Below, piece after piece: positions 47,691 to 61,146 of a stretch of DNA of 64,000 nt (positions are counted from its first letter, which is position 1; each line of letters begins with the position of its first letter). This DNA is from Chionis minor (lineage: Eukaryota > Chordata > Aves > Charadriiformes > Chionididae): assembly GCA_013398295.1 (NCBI GenBank), contig VZSF01003003.1:62001-126000 (forward strand). The letters run 5' to 3'. The notes beneath the pieces were generated by a model. The model saw only the letters and a list, made by a program, of their open reading frames with translations. It was not told the DNA's origin and did no database searches. A program made the position numbers and the translations under genes.

Positions 47691-49061
47691 AAGTCCCTCA
47701 ATATTTCCCAGAGGAGTCTTTGGACAATTCCAGAGGTCTTTCCTCTGCCTGTTTATTAAATCTTTTTCCTGTGAACCTTAGGGAACTTTTTGTGTGATCC
47801 ATAAGGACTGCAGCCCATGGCCAAAGGCCACACAAGTCTGCAACAGGTCAAATCCTTTTATTTTATTTAATGTCACTGCTGAAGTCAGGGAGAACTTAGT
47901 CCCTCCTTGGACTAAGTAAAGACTTCAGGACACGAACAATATCAGTTTCTTTCATTTGCCTCTTGGCAGGGAAAATTAGTACATTTTACAGTACAACAAC
48001 TGGATTTTGAAAAATAATAATTAGGTACTCACTTCATTGAAACACTTGGGAAAGTGCTTAGTTAAACTTTAAACAGAAAAAAAATATTTGAGTGTTTAAT
48101 GGCCACTACGTTGTTTATCTGAACCAAATTATTTTAGTTCCTTTTAAATGAGTACCTTCTTTCAATGGCCAGATCTGTTTTCAAACCTGTCACTTCAGGC
48201 ATATTCAATGAAGAACCAAACAGGGTGAGTATTCAAAGGAGGAATTCAGGTTACTGGAGTATTTTTCATCAGCTACCTTTTCTTTAGGTAAAAAAAATAC
48301 ATGCTTTTTAGCTTAAAGATTGTAGCTCTGTCATTTTTCCTTACAGTCTTGCTGCACCAAGGGAATAGCCTTCATAAGGTTTAAACAGCTCAGGAAGCTG
48401 GAAGGTGTCCACTTGTGCTGTTTGTTGCTAGAGCCATCAATCTTGATCAGAGCTGGAAAACATACCAAGCCTTTGTACCACTGTCTGAAATAATATTCTT
48501 CACTGATTGAGTAACGCAACCATTTGGGAAAATTTCTCAGAGACAAAATCGACAGCTTTTTCTCCGCGCCCCATTAATTAAAATTGTCACGTTCTGCCTG
48601 TCAATATGTTCTTTGAAGGCAGTGGAAAAATGGAGAGCTGATTTTTGCCTAAGGACATATTAGATCCAAAAGCAATGTAGTTCTGCACTGGCAAAGTATT
48701 TCAGTCCTAAGGGTCTGTCCACTTGGCTGACTGCAGAGTCAGAAAACCGAAACATTTTTCCTACACCTTGTCATCGAGTTTATCTATAAATGATCCAAAG
48801 ACAGTAAACTTTCCCTGTCCTTTGTAATTTTTGTGAAGTGTATCAAATTTGTGAAGCTTCAGGGAAAACCATAACTTGTCCTTAAAATGCCCTTCTGTTT
48901 TCATTTCTGTTGGTTACGGAATAGTGATTAAGACTGTTTGTCTCAGCATGGTGTGTTTCTCAGATATGTTATCCTCTGGCATAAGCTATAAGAGAGTAAG
49001 AAAGACACTGGCCATTGAATATGGAGTTGAAGTAAAAAGGTATTTTATACCATTTTGCCGG
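47691..49061. other. Intergenic unique sequence
   Basis: AT-rich sequence with no recognised gene or repeat between the duplicated segment and the next CR1 fragment. Confidence 0.5.
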
Positions 49062-49270
49062 AGTCCTCCCCACCAGGGCCACAAGGAGGATCCTGGGAAT
49101 TACAGGCCTGTCAGTCTGATCTCAGCGGAAATGCCAGCCCTGGAGCTATTTAAAATACGTGTAGATGTGGTGCAGAGGGACATGGTTTAGCGTTAACTTG
49201 GCAGTGTTTGGTTAATGGATGGACTCAATGACCCTAAAGGCCTCTTCCAACCAAAACGATTCTATGACTC
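49062..49270 (+). mobile_element. CR1 LINE with large internal deletion (RT fragment fused to 3' end)
   Basis: A short piece of the ORF2 reverse transcriptase (H-K-E-D-P-G-N-Y-R-P-V-S-L-I-S, about 49074-49124) is joined directly to the ORF2 C-terminal tail (P-A-L-E-L-F-K-I-R-V-D-V-V, stop TAG at 49188-49190). The CR1 3'UTR (GGACTCAATGACC, CCTCTTCCAACC) and a degenerate octamer tail follow. The intervening bulk of the RT domain and thumb is missing, yet the two parts share one frame. It is non-autonomous and probably arose by internal deletion or template switching. Confidence 0.8.
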
Positions 49271-51935
49271 CACGGTGCCTTTGTCCCACTCCACTCCCGC
49301 ACCCCTTTGCTTATAGGGAAACCTGTGGTTCTGACTATAGCTGAGGCTGAAAATGGCCCTACTATCTGCAAGCAGATCACAGGTCAGAAGAAATCACCAG
49401 GGGATGCTGCCAGACCAGGGACTGCCCTGCTGGTGAGCCTCACGGTGTCTGGTGTTTCAGTTCCAGTCACCGCTCTGGGGATGAAACAGCAAAGCGAAAG
49501 CTTCATTGTGCCAGTTGGAGAACTCTCATTACTGTTATTCTTTCTAACACTAACACTAATGCTGAACCTAGTGGATTTTTGACAGCAAGGGTGTTGCAAG
49601 GAGCGGGGGTAATTCTACTTCGTGAGACACCTGTGTTTGCATCACTCAAGCCCTCTCAGTGTCTGGCCAAGTGAAACCTCAAAGTGTATGTTTCTCTTTG
49701 CCTAGCCATCTACTTTTATTCTGTCTCAAGGGATTACTTTTTCATTTGTCTTAAAGGCAGGGGAATAATTGCCAAGAATTTCTTAAGAATCATTGAGCTC
49801 TTGGAGTAATGTTAAATAGCCTCAGAAGATTTTTTACTGGTGCAGAGGTGCTGCTCCTCTCTGCTAAAAAGAAAGCCAGATAATCATTAAGGCAGATTTA
49901 AACTTGTTCTGCTGAAGGCAGGCTAGTGTATGCTCTGTGGCGGCATCCACATGTGGGTGTTCCTGCTGCCTCTGGAACAGAAACCTGCGCTGACAATTTG
50001 ATCATCTCATCCATCTGGTTTTCTACTAGCCCTGCTGCATCAAAAGCCCTCTGTGTCGCTGGCTCCAAAAACTCTGTCAGGTTTATGAGAAGATATTTGT
50101 CCAAGGTGTATCCAAGAGAACTCTGGAGATTTCAAGTAAAGCCACTGGGATCCTGTGGGGCCATTATACCTCACAGATGTCTCTTATCTGCTGTCAGACA
50201 ACAGATGGTATGTGTTTCTTGTATTAAATAAAGCTGCGAAGAATTGCTACAGCAGGACTAGATTTGAAGTATTAAGTATTGTTTAGTTAATCCAGAGAGC
50301 CTGTTACTTTTATTACTTGAAACCTGAGTTTTAAGCACCTTTGCTCTGGTGGCATAATGGGCTTCTAAACCTCACTAACTTCCTGGTGGGGACCTCCTCG
50401 CTTCAGGCAGCTTCGCAGCCCACAGGTTAAAAGGCCAAATGGTTTCCTCTTCTTCTGTCAGCCCCATCACTGAAGCAGGAGGTACTGGGGCCGAGGGAGA
50501 TGGTGCCAGGCTCTTCCTCCCTCTTCTTCTCAGCAGCAGCCACCACCAAACGGCCATATGCTGCAGGTCAGCTGGAGCCATGGGCTGGAGACCCCCGCTT
50601 GCTGTTTTATGTGCCTGTGTGTCACAGCACAGCTCTCGCTGCTCTGACTCTGGGCAAAGATAACTTACTTTGCTTCTGCTGCCCTTTCTTATCTGTTCCA
50701 CTGATTTTTAAACTCTGCCACTTTTGCCACAGTGGCCCTATACACCTGTGTATGGGTCAGCGGGGATGAGAACAACTGCTGTCATTCAAAGACAAGTGGT
50801 CTTGTTCGTGGATCACAACCTTAGTTCTCGTTTGAGCTGATGCGAGTTACCTGTGTGGCCAGAAAGCAGTTTTGATGAGTTGGCAGGATGTGTTCCCAGC
50901 TCTGATCTAGCCCTGCACCGCGTTACACAGTGCACATCACCCCAGCCATCCTCCAGCTAATGCTGCTCCCTGCTCTAACGTACGTTCAAATGAGTCAGGA
51001 ATCTGCTCGCTCTGTTTCGTTTTAATGAAGCTTCGAGTTCCTGTGAGACATGACTTTCACCTCAGGTGTAGTGCTGCTATCCAAGCCTCTTTTTTCCCCT
51101 GACTGTACTCAACACGTTGAGTACAGCTGTAGAGCTGTAATCTAACCATCTCGAGCATGTAGAGTATGCACTTGCCATGTTTTTGGTCAGCTCATTGGGA
51201 ACAAGAGTCCAGGCGAGGAAATTCATCTCCAAAAGTCCAGGGCAAAGGGAAGGCAGCTTGGAATAATGCTGCTCTTCATGTGTTTGAAGTGGTTTTCTTT
51301 TCTATGAGCAATTTATCCCAGATTGTTTTACAACACGTCTGCATCCTGTTCTGCCGGCTTGCCGCTTTGAGGCTTTGCCCGTGAAATAAAAGACTTTCAT
51401 TTCTATGTGTGGTTTTAGTTCCTCGCAAAAACTGCAATACAGGTTTTTTCCTCCCCTGATCTCATTTGTATGTTTTTCACCATCAGGTGCTTTTCCCTGA
51501 CAGCAACCAGAAGCCTTACATAAGGCAGCAAAGCCCTTTGGGGTTCAGCAACCAAACAGAAGTGCCACCTGCTCGGGAACAGCACAGAAATTGCGCACAG
51601 ACATGTTTGCCCCACATTTGGCAAAGCAAGGACTCAAGTGGAGAGCTGCTGTGAACGGTGCCAGCTGACTGCTTGGGAAGAAGGGCTTGAGGGACGTCGG
51701 CTTTGCCCCATTTTGCCCAGTTTAAGCGCTCCTGGGCTTCTGATGGAAGTCCTGATTCTCAACTAATTGCAGCCACAGTTCTTCTCTCCTCATAGCGTGA
51801 CTGGTGAATTAGTCGGCAGTTCTCTCCTTTACCTTACCCTATTGCTCTTTTTAGTTAGCCTTCTTTAAAGCAAACTTCATGCTGGAATTTGATGGGTGTT
51901 GTTTCTACTCCATTTGCAAAACATTTGGCCAAAAT

Positions 51936-52085
51936 TATGTTGCATTGTATTATATAGTATTATAACATATGGCAATATAACAATATATAATAAGTCAATA
52001 TATATTATAGCAGTATAATATAATGAAATGTAATATACTACAACGTCACATAATGTAACATAACATAATAATATTATATATTATG
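51936..52085. repeat. AT-rich low-complexity tract (TATAA/ATAATA type)
   Basis: About 150 bp almost entirely A and T in irregular TATAAT, AACATA and ATATTA units. Confidence 0.75.
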
Positions 52086-52904
52086 GCTTCCTTGAGATGC
52101 CCTTCAGAGCAGATGTACCCGACCCAAGCTCTGTTGAGGATTTGACCTATGAAAACCATAACTCCTTTAAGGTATATCCAAGTCTGCGAATTCTAATTAC
52201 AGTAACGCAAAGTCACTAATAACTTCTGGGAAAAAAATCAAACATCCTGTTCTCTCCTTTATAAGACCTGCACAAATATTTTTTCTCTATTTGCACAAGA
52301 CAATCATACAACAAATTTCATTTGCTGTTTATTTACGTGGTAAGCACGTGGTTGATATTGCACGTTTTGTAACCAGAGATAAAATACTGTTTATTGGTTT
52401 CCTTTACAAGATCTCTGAATAAAAGTAGTTGCAGTTTATTTTCATGCAATGATGATGCCTTCTGGTATCAGAGTATTATCATGTAATTATCTAGAGTATT
52501 AAACACCAAACAAAACACCTCAACAGAAGCAGAGGTTTCAATTTACCCTGCAGTCTTCTCCATCCCATTTCTGCCAGCTCATATTCTCTTTCACTGGTGA
52601 TATCAGCCCTTCTCTTGCTGCCATTCCCCTCAGCTCTGCTGCTGTGAAGTGTGTTTTTCTTTTCCAGAGCATAACTGAAGAGGGATGTTCACCAGTTCAG
52701 CCTTCAGCGTGAAGGAAATTAAACACAAAAAGTGGACTCATATTGCATTTTCTCAGGAAGCTGACCAATACCAGGGTCTTCCTTTTCCCCCTCCTTTCCT
52801 ACATTGCAGTTTGCCATCTCCTTTCTGCGCTGTCCTCAATCGAGTCTATCAAAAGGCTGAGACAGATGAAGGCAAAACCGGAATGTTTTTGGACTGTGCA
52901 ATCA

Positions 52905-52943
52905 ATGTATGTATGTATGTATGTATGTATGTATGTATGTATG
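52905..52943. repeat. (ATGT)n microsatellite
   Basis: Nearly ten uninterrupted ATGT units. They create a run of repeated Met/Tyr/Val/Cys codons in two + frames, which is not protein-coding evidence. Confidence 0.95.
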
Positions 52944-54921
52944 CATTTATTTATATATTTATTGAGGAAAGAATCAAAATGCTACAAATCAACCTGGGCT
53001 CGTAGAAATTGTTATTGAACTGGAAGAGGGAAGACAGGAAACACTTAACATACTCTCATAATTACCATTAGTCTGCTTAGTGACAATTGCTGTTCCCTCT
53101 AGATAAGGAGTTTGGCCTAAGAGGAGTGTGGAACAGATTACCACACATCAGAATTAAATAGCCAATATACCTGGAGTCCTAAGACAAACATCCTTTGCTG
53201 TTTAATTCATTAAAGACTATACTCCCCTGGCTGAGGCACTGTGAAAAAAATGACAGAGGAATTAATTAGTAAGCAAGAGATCTTAGAAAACAAAAAAACC
53301 CCACGTTTCCTTAAAGAAGAAGTGGCATTTGTTAATGAAGTGTTAATCTCTGCTTCCATAAAAGAAATCACATCAGGTAGAAAAGCACAGCGCTGCAGGG
53401 TGGGGTGGAGAGCAGCTGGGAGCAAGGCTCTCTGTTCTGCTGCAGGGGCCAAGCGCTCCTTGAAGCCAAAGTGCAAGAGAATTAAGAGCCCCAAACAAAA
53501 CAAAAACCTCCACCTAAGACAGTTACTTTCAGTCAAAAAGAGCTTCATTTCATCAGAATACAATTTTGGTCAACCCAAACCACTTTGTTCATTCCAAAGG
53601 TACTTAGCTGTATAGCAGCCTAACTTGCCTTCTGGTCTCTGTCCGCTCCAAACAAGGAAAGTCCCTGACATCCATTACTGTATTTTCATGCTTATTTGGT
53701 TGCGTGGAGAATAGCATACATGGCGCCCAAACGAAGTGTATCCAAAACATCAAGAGGCACACACGTCTACATGCAATTTTAAGAAAGCATACCAGATTTT
53801 TTTGACTTGCATTGCTCCCGCACTTTGCAGACTGTATTCCCAGTGTTCCTTCCTCAAAGCAGGAAGTGCTCTATGCCCAGGCATCTGTGACGTTTCAGTG
53901 TTGCTGTGTAGTGTGGTGAGTGAACACAGTCTCTCTGGTCAGGATGTGAACTCTTCATGGAGCAGGGTCTCTGTTGGCTTTGTCTTGCTGCACCCAGGTA
54001 GGAGAACTCCTAGCCATTACGTAGGATGTTTTGGGAATGAAAACACTTAAATGAGAAATTATCATAATTGCGACTGTGACTATCTTAATCATAGCTTAGA
54101 CAGAACCTGAAGGACAGCTATGAGCAGTGAAGGGTGTGGTGATCCTCATGTTTGGGAGGACTACAGCAAATTTAAAGATTTTCTGTTCTTACTGGCTGTC
54201 AGTAGAAGGACCACAAACCAAGCAGCTAAGTTGAGAGGCAGCATGAATAACTCTGCTAAAGAAGTTTGGATATATAGAAGTGTTTTCTGGATTCCTTAGA
54301 GATATTTCTAAGACAAACAAAATAAAAACAGATTAACACAAGCTTTGTCAATACCATTTTCATGCAGCCAAATTGGACAGCAATGATTTTAGTGGAATGT
54401 GAAAGCTCTCAAGCCTGGCTTGAAACAGGAACAGGCTCCATTTGGAGACCACGTGTTTTTAAAGGTAAATAATGTCAAATGTGTTAACTCCTGTGTGTCC
54501 AGTTACAGTCAGATTGTCAGAAAAATTATGACCTTCCAAATCTCTCTATATCTGACTACTTCAGTGAGATTCTTCTCAGCTTTAGGCAGATTGGTTATCA
54601 CTTCTGCATGGGCTGTGTATCACAGTAAAGTGGTGTTGGTGCTCCTTTTATGAGTCCCTGCCAAGCCTGAGAAAGAAAGTAAGCTCATAACATACAGAAC
54701 ACTGCCCACGGCACAAAATTTATAGCTAGAAAAGCTAGAAAAGTTGCTTGCAATAGAATGTTTCTTTCTCATTTTGTGGTGCTGTAATTAAAGGAGCAAA
54801 CACCATCTCTAGAGTGAAGCCAGTGTGCTCATCTCACTCCCCAAGATCTGCAACACTAACCAGTGACGGAGAAAACTCTTTGTATTTCTCAAGAATTTGA
54901 CATACATCCCCAGCTGTGGGG

Positions 54922-54944
54922 TTTTTTTTTTTTTTTCCCCCCCC
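54922..54944. repeat. Homopolymer junction T15-C8
   Basis: Fifteen T followed directly by eight C, flanked by GGGG on the left. Length is likely polymorphic and prone to sequencing error. Confidence 0.85.
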
Positions 54945-57900
54945 ACAATAGTCACTAATCTGTGTTGTTCGGGCTGTGAGGCAACTGTTTTGCCTTTTTG
55001 ATTTTGCCCTATGGCTGTGTGAGACCAGACCATCACCAGCGGAGAATATTGTAACAACAATATTCCACCTCCCCCACCACTCAAAACTCCTCTGAGGGCT
55101 GTGAGAACCTAAAACCAGAACCAAGTCAAGAGGAAGACACAGTTCCTCCACTATCAATGCCTTCTTTCAATGTCAGGAAAAAAATGAGGCTAATAAGCAC
55201 ATGCTATTGGCAAGGAGCCCAAGAAGTGAGGTGTCCTGGCTCACACGCACGGTCTCAGAAAATCCTGCCACTTTCAAACCGCATTTTGACAGACTCAGTT
55301 TTAGCAGAGAATTAGGAAGACAATGACAGTTTTCTGAAAGATAGAGATGATGAAATGAAAAATTATGCTGTAATTTTCAGATATCCAAAGCCTGATTCTG
55401 GTATGAATTTTGCATTTTGAGTTCCATGCAAAAATGCAAATAGAACACCTATATTCTACCACCATAGTCCATCATGGCTCCTCTTTAATCCCAGTTTCTT
55501 CTTAGTACCAATTGTAACATAATATTCTGCTTATTGTAGTTTCCATCTTGGAAATTAAGGTTTAATATTTCAGCTGCTTCTAATTTGACCACACTGAAAC
55601 TTGGCTTTACTATTTACTCAAACAGATACGTTTCCCAAGGAATCCAGTGAGCTGTGTTTTTGGAACTGCAATAAAAATAGCAAACCTCTGTTGATTTCAG
55701 ATATATTTTCCAAGGTGCTACATCCAACACAGCCAGGTTTTGAGAAAACAGAAATGTGTAGGAAAATTGCTCTTGGTTCTTGAATGTTCTGGATCACTCA
55801 CAGCTAAAACACCAATGGTGGAGAGGGATTCCAAACCCAAAGAAAGCTGATGGAGATTAATCAGAACTTTTACTGCTGTAACTCTTGCCAGCAAAGGAGA
55901 AAACAACACTTTTAATCAGAAGAAGAATGTCCCCAGTCAAATCAGCCTGAGAAAGGCAAAAGGATGGAGGCTTTCCAGCATGGAGCAGTGAGAGTTTTAC
56001 AAGGCTTTCATGACAGGGAAGAGTTTGGGTTTTGTGGAGAAATAAAGTGGGTATTTGGGGGAGTGGGTAAGGGTTGTAGTCACAAAAGGGTTATGAATCT
56101 CCCAAGAATCCATCCTGATATGGCAGAGAATTTGAGGGGTTATTTTAAGCTTAGACTTGCAGAAGAATTCACTGCCTTGCCTGTACACTGTTAAGAATCA
56201 GAGTCTCAGATTCTTGCTTTGAAGATTCTGACATAATGTTGGTAGCTTCTTTCATGCTGTGCACATGGCATGGCGAAAACGTGCAATACTTTTCAAGACA
56301 AATAAGTGTACAGACGTTTGGCCTACCAGAGCCAGTGGGGCTATTTTCTAAGCTTGACCCCATCCTCAAATGTATTTTGGAAATTCATTGTAACAAAATA
56401 CCTTTGAATAGCTAGGCTTTCTCTGTTGCCATAACATATAAAAGACTTCATACCCATTCCACAAATCTCTGCCACAGTCTGAACGCAAACCAACCCTTAC
56501 CTATCACCTTGAAATCCATATGAGGGAAAAATGTTTGCTGGTTTTTTTTTTGTTATGGCATTACAAAATTCTTTCTCGTTCAAGAGCCTTTTGTGAAAGT
56601 CAATAATATCTCACGATAGAGGAGAACCTCAGAGCAATATCTGAAAACAGTAAAGAAATGTACAAAATTCTGCGTGAAGCAGAGTGGTTTTCAGTTTGGA
56701 AATGGAGCAATCATCTTTGTCTGTTGCTTTTAAACTGCATCCACACATGCAATTATTCTGCATTTCAAATCAGAACTACTAGCAACATTATGAAAAATAT
56801 CGGTAAGGATGAAGTCTATTTTGACAGGCAATGACAGGAAGCAAGTGTTTGAAGGTTGAAGGGGAGTTCCCCCTTGCAAACAGAACATTATTAACAAGTT
56901 ATTATTTGTTATCTCTATATTGTCAAATACAACAGTTAAGCCCATCTCTATCAGTTCTGAGTTTGCTTGTCTAGCATGTCCTTAAAATAACCTCCCAAGA
57001 CAGACACTCAGCACACACTGGGGCTGTCTGTCCCCCAGATGAGGAAAGATTTTCTAACTGGAAGACAGATGGTGTGTAACTGTTAATCGAAGTCCTTTTT
57101 GTCCTGCTTTTTCCCCAAAGAATATGAAAAAAAGGGTTCTCCCCTTTATCTTTACAGATACAGCTTAGATGCAGAAGGCTTCATAAAATGAGAGCAAGAC
57201 ACACTTGATGCCAAAGAAGCATTTATCTGTGAGGTACATTTGCCAGCCCAGGGAACCTGATGTGTAGCAATACTCCAGCCTCTCCTGAGCAGTTTTATAA
57301 TTCACTGAGCAGAATAGCAAATGCAATTGTATTTGGGAGGTGCCACCGAAAGCTTTTGTCCCTTGACGAAATTAAAATATTCCTAGGGTACATTTGACCG
57401 CCACTGTGTCCCATGCGTGTCTAATTGCCTAATGTTACTTGTGTATATCTCTCACTGGTGATGTTTCATCTAATGTGAAACATTTCTTAATAATATAAAT
57501 TGTTCTGGGCCAGGACGTGTTTTCTTTCTATGCTAGCTGACTTCTGCAGCTCAGCTGCATTGCTTCAGAAGCAGCTTGCTCTTGGCAGATTGACAAACAT
57601 CTCTGCCAAAATGAATTCTGCTGAAGAGCTGGTATTTTTGAATATTAGAGGGAAAAGGGCCTTTGGGCTTTGTCTTTCTGAGGACTTCTGACATTCGCAA
57701 CTAGTTTAGGGATGCATTGCCTATGTCTGTTTTGTCCTTCTGCCAACAGAGGTGTGTTCATCAGTTCGTTGTGACATGAAGGAGATTTTAAGTTTCCTGG
57801 TGACCGTCACTGGGAGTATGCACAGTGATTTTCAGTACTGTCTGGTTGCCCAGAAAGAGGCAGTTTCATAGCAGAATCTGAGAAAATGAACATAAAAAGG

Positions 57901-60900
57901 TTGTTAACAAAGCACAAAGCTAATACTGTATGTATTGTATGTGTTTGGTATGCACATTTATTTTTTTATATATTTTTGTATACATGGGTCTAACAGATGG
58001 AGAAGGGTTCAGCTCTCAGAACTACATGAGGCATCTAAAAACTATGTGCATTTTAGCCAGGCCTTTCTGCACACCAGCCCTACCTCAGCCTAGTAGCCGC
58101 CTTTTAGCAAACTGGTTGCTGGAGCGCTACATAAAGTGCAGGAGCTGGATCCCCTCCCTGCTGAGCAATGCTTGAAACTGCATTACTTGCACCCCAGTTG
58201 GATGATTGGGACTGTAGGTATAGAGTCTATGTAGATATTTTCCATTATATGCATATGTTTAAATATATGTGTGTGTAGTCTCTACATCACAGAACGCTAG
58301 AGGGTTGTCTAAGACATGGCTCATTCTTCAACAACTGTTGAACATTTTTCCTGCTAATACTTCAGAATGCTTTGAATATTTTGAAAAATTCACTAAAGGT
58401 AGAGGGAAGAAATTCATTAGCTCATGGCTGAGCACTATTGCAATGGAGGAGATTTTGATACAGAAATCCCATCAGAGAGCGGAAAGTCAGGACAGTCACT
58501 CAGGAATACATGGTTTGGGAGGAGGAAGGGACAGCTGTTCCCCATTGATGTTTGCAGGAACTTTGGTCAGGACTTAGAGAGAGTTTAGATGTGTCCAGAA
58601 TAAAACGATCTGACAGGTTGGGAGTTTTTACCAATGAAAACATGCTTGGAGGAAAAAATTAAATTTTGAGTGTAGGAGCTTAAACCTGTCAGTGGTAGTT
58701 TCAGTGGATTCAGTGAGGCTAGCGCTTTGTTTGCAAATCATTTTCTCAGGACCACACAGTAAGTCTGTGGCAGGGACATCACCCAAACATAGGTCTGCTG
58801 AGTCCATGCAGCCCAGCATCTTAACCACAGGTTTTTCCTTGATTTTAATAGATATTTATCTGACCTTTAATGCTATGGTGCTACTAGTTCATAGCTGGGC
58901 TTGTCAGAGACTTGAAAAAATACCTGATGGGGTGAGGGTTATATGACTGCTTAACAGCACCACCAGTTGTTTGGTATTCATTTATATCTCATTACTTTAG
59001 GAGAAGAAGACATTCCAACAGTTTTAAAATGAATTTTCTTTAATTGCAAAAATAGAAGCCTCTCACAAAGCCAAAATTTCCTGAATGCTCAGTTCTACAC
59101 CAAACTGCAAGTAAACCACTCCCGTGCAACACATGAAATAAACCAAGAAAGGGCAATTGGCTGGCAACCAGCTTAGCATGGACCCCACCGGGCATCACCT
59201 GACCTAAGGGCTAGAGGAAACCAGGCTTTCCAGGATATCTGACCCCTGCTCCAGACCTCTGTCTTCCTATATCTGCTGCAATAGGAAATGTTTGAGCAAG
59301 GTTTAACTTCTGTGTTGTTTCCTTCAACATTGCTCTCTGAGAAATCTCCCCAGTTCTTCGGGGGGAACCTGAAAAGACAACAGCAGCCCCCCACGTTTGC
59401 AGCCCCTGTGGGGAACATGGGTGTTGCAGGGGCAGTACCAAGCATCCCCTCTCTGATCCATCCATAGCCATCAACATTGATAAAACAGGAGCTGTAAAGG
59501 GTGAATTCCTGGTTTCCACAGATCTCAAGCAGCTGATGCTTTTGATTTCAGTGAGGTTGAGATTTCACTCACATCAGTCAGTATTTCTTTGTAAGAAGGT
59601 TTTCTACATGTGGTGAATTATTTAGAGCAAGATTTAGCTTATGTACAGCACACAATGCAAGAGAAAACTGTTTCACAATCAGAAATATACATCTTCTGGT
59701 GTCGAAAATCACCAAGGTATTTTTATGGCATAAAAACACATTATTCAGTAAATGTTAAAGTAGACAATTAATTTCCTGGGTCATATAAAGACAAAGGGAC
59801 AATTCAATTAGAACTGTGTTTTCCACTCATATCAGCCATAAACAATGAATTTGTGGCTTATAGACTGTCCCTCAGATTTCCCAACATGGGAAGTCTTGCT
59901 ACATCTTCAAGCCTTTTCAATTTTGTGAAACATGAGCATAATCCAATAAAACTCGATTGCACAAAACCTTCCTGTCACGAACATGCAGTAATTTTTTTAT
60001 CTAAATATGAATCAAATAAAAAAGGAAGAATTTTTATATGCACAGGGAATAATTTAAAATATGTCCAGATTTTATTGTATGTGTTTTGATTCCTGAAAGC
60101 CTATTGCCAATTTACAAAGATTGTAAATGCTAAACATAAAATATATTTATTGTGCTTCATCGTCCTGATTGCATTCATTTCTTTTGCTGAAGTGTATTAT
60201 TGGCAACTGACAAAACATTCTGCACTCAAGAATGTTAGTACTTGTGTAATGTAATGGCTGAAAAGCAGAGACCTTTGTTCATGATATCCTGATATATTAG
60301 AAAAATTGATACTAAGTTACTCCCACCTGGTCTATAGCTAGAAAGGAGAAACACGCTCCGATTCCTTTTTGGCATTTTCCCAAACTTGACAGTTCATGAC
60401 AAACTGTTCATCGGGTACGTGGCAGTACCTGTGTAGGTGATGGCACATCTGGAATGACCTGTTATCCTTCCATGTCCTTACTGACCCTGACTTCCCAAGG
60501 AGTTTCCCATCAGTAAAATTTTACAGCAGAGGAATAAAATGAAAAATCCTTGCACTCCCTCCTTTTGAAAATGAAGGCTGAAGTATAGATTGTATCTATC
60601 TACTCTGTGTTGGACGTACTTGTACTATAATTCTTGTGAAGGCGCTGCCAGTTCAGAGCTACAGCTTCTGCCAGAAGGTCACCTCCCTTCAGTCGCTGGA
60701 GAGCCAACTGTGAGCATGGTGGCTAAGTCCTTGGGAATTAAATACTTGCTATATACCCAAAGACAATAAAAGAGCTCGTAAAATAAAAAAGCCTGTAGTA
60801 CAATACAATTCAATAAGCAAAACCTTTTCTTTAGCTATTTCCTGTTCATTTGTTGTGGGCCTGAAGTTGATAAACCTGCCCACACAATCTGCAGCAAGCA

Positions 60901-61103
60901 GAATATGAGCTCTGACTATTTGTAAAGCAATACTCATTATAGGCAGATATTCTATGTAACTTTCATCTCCGTGGAAGTCAATACTGCTGACGCTGCCTCT
61001 GAACTAGAAATACGGCTTCTTTCTTCATGGATTTTACTTCACAGATTGTTTAAATTGTGCAGAACTCCCTCCCAGGCACTTCTCAGAAGAGATGTTAATC
61101 ATG

Positions 61104-61146
61104 ATGGATAATCATGATGTTAATGATGTTAATCATGATTATCCAT
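61104..61146. repeat. Perfect 15-bp inverted repeat with 13-nt loop
   Basis: ATGGATAATCATGAT (61104-61118) and its exact reverse complement ATCATGATTATCCAT (61132-61146) flank the 13-nt spacer. A direct repeat, GATGTTAATCATGAT, overlaps it on both sides (61091-61105 and 61126-61140). Confidence 0.9.

Noticed and set aside
53210..53615. Overlapping 117-codon minus and 124-codon plus frames
   Set aside because: They are mirror images of each other in the same DNA; neither has a recognisable family or conserved motif. The hydrophobic stretch on the minus strand is not enough.
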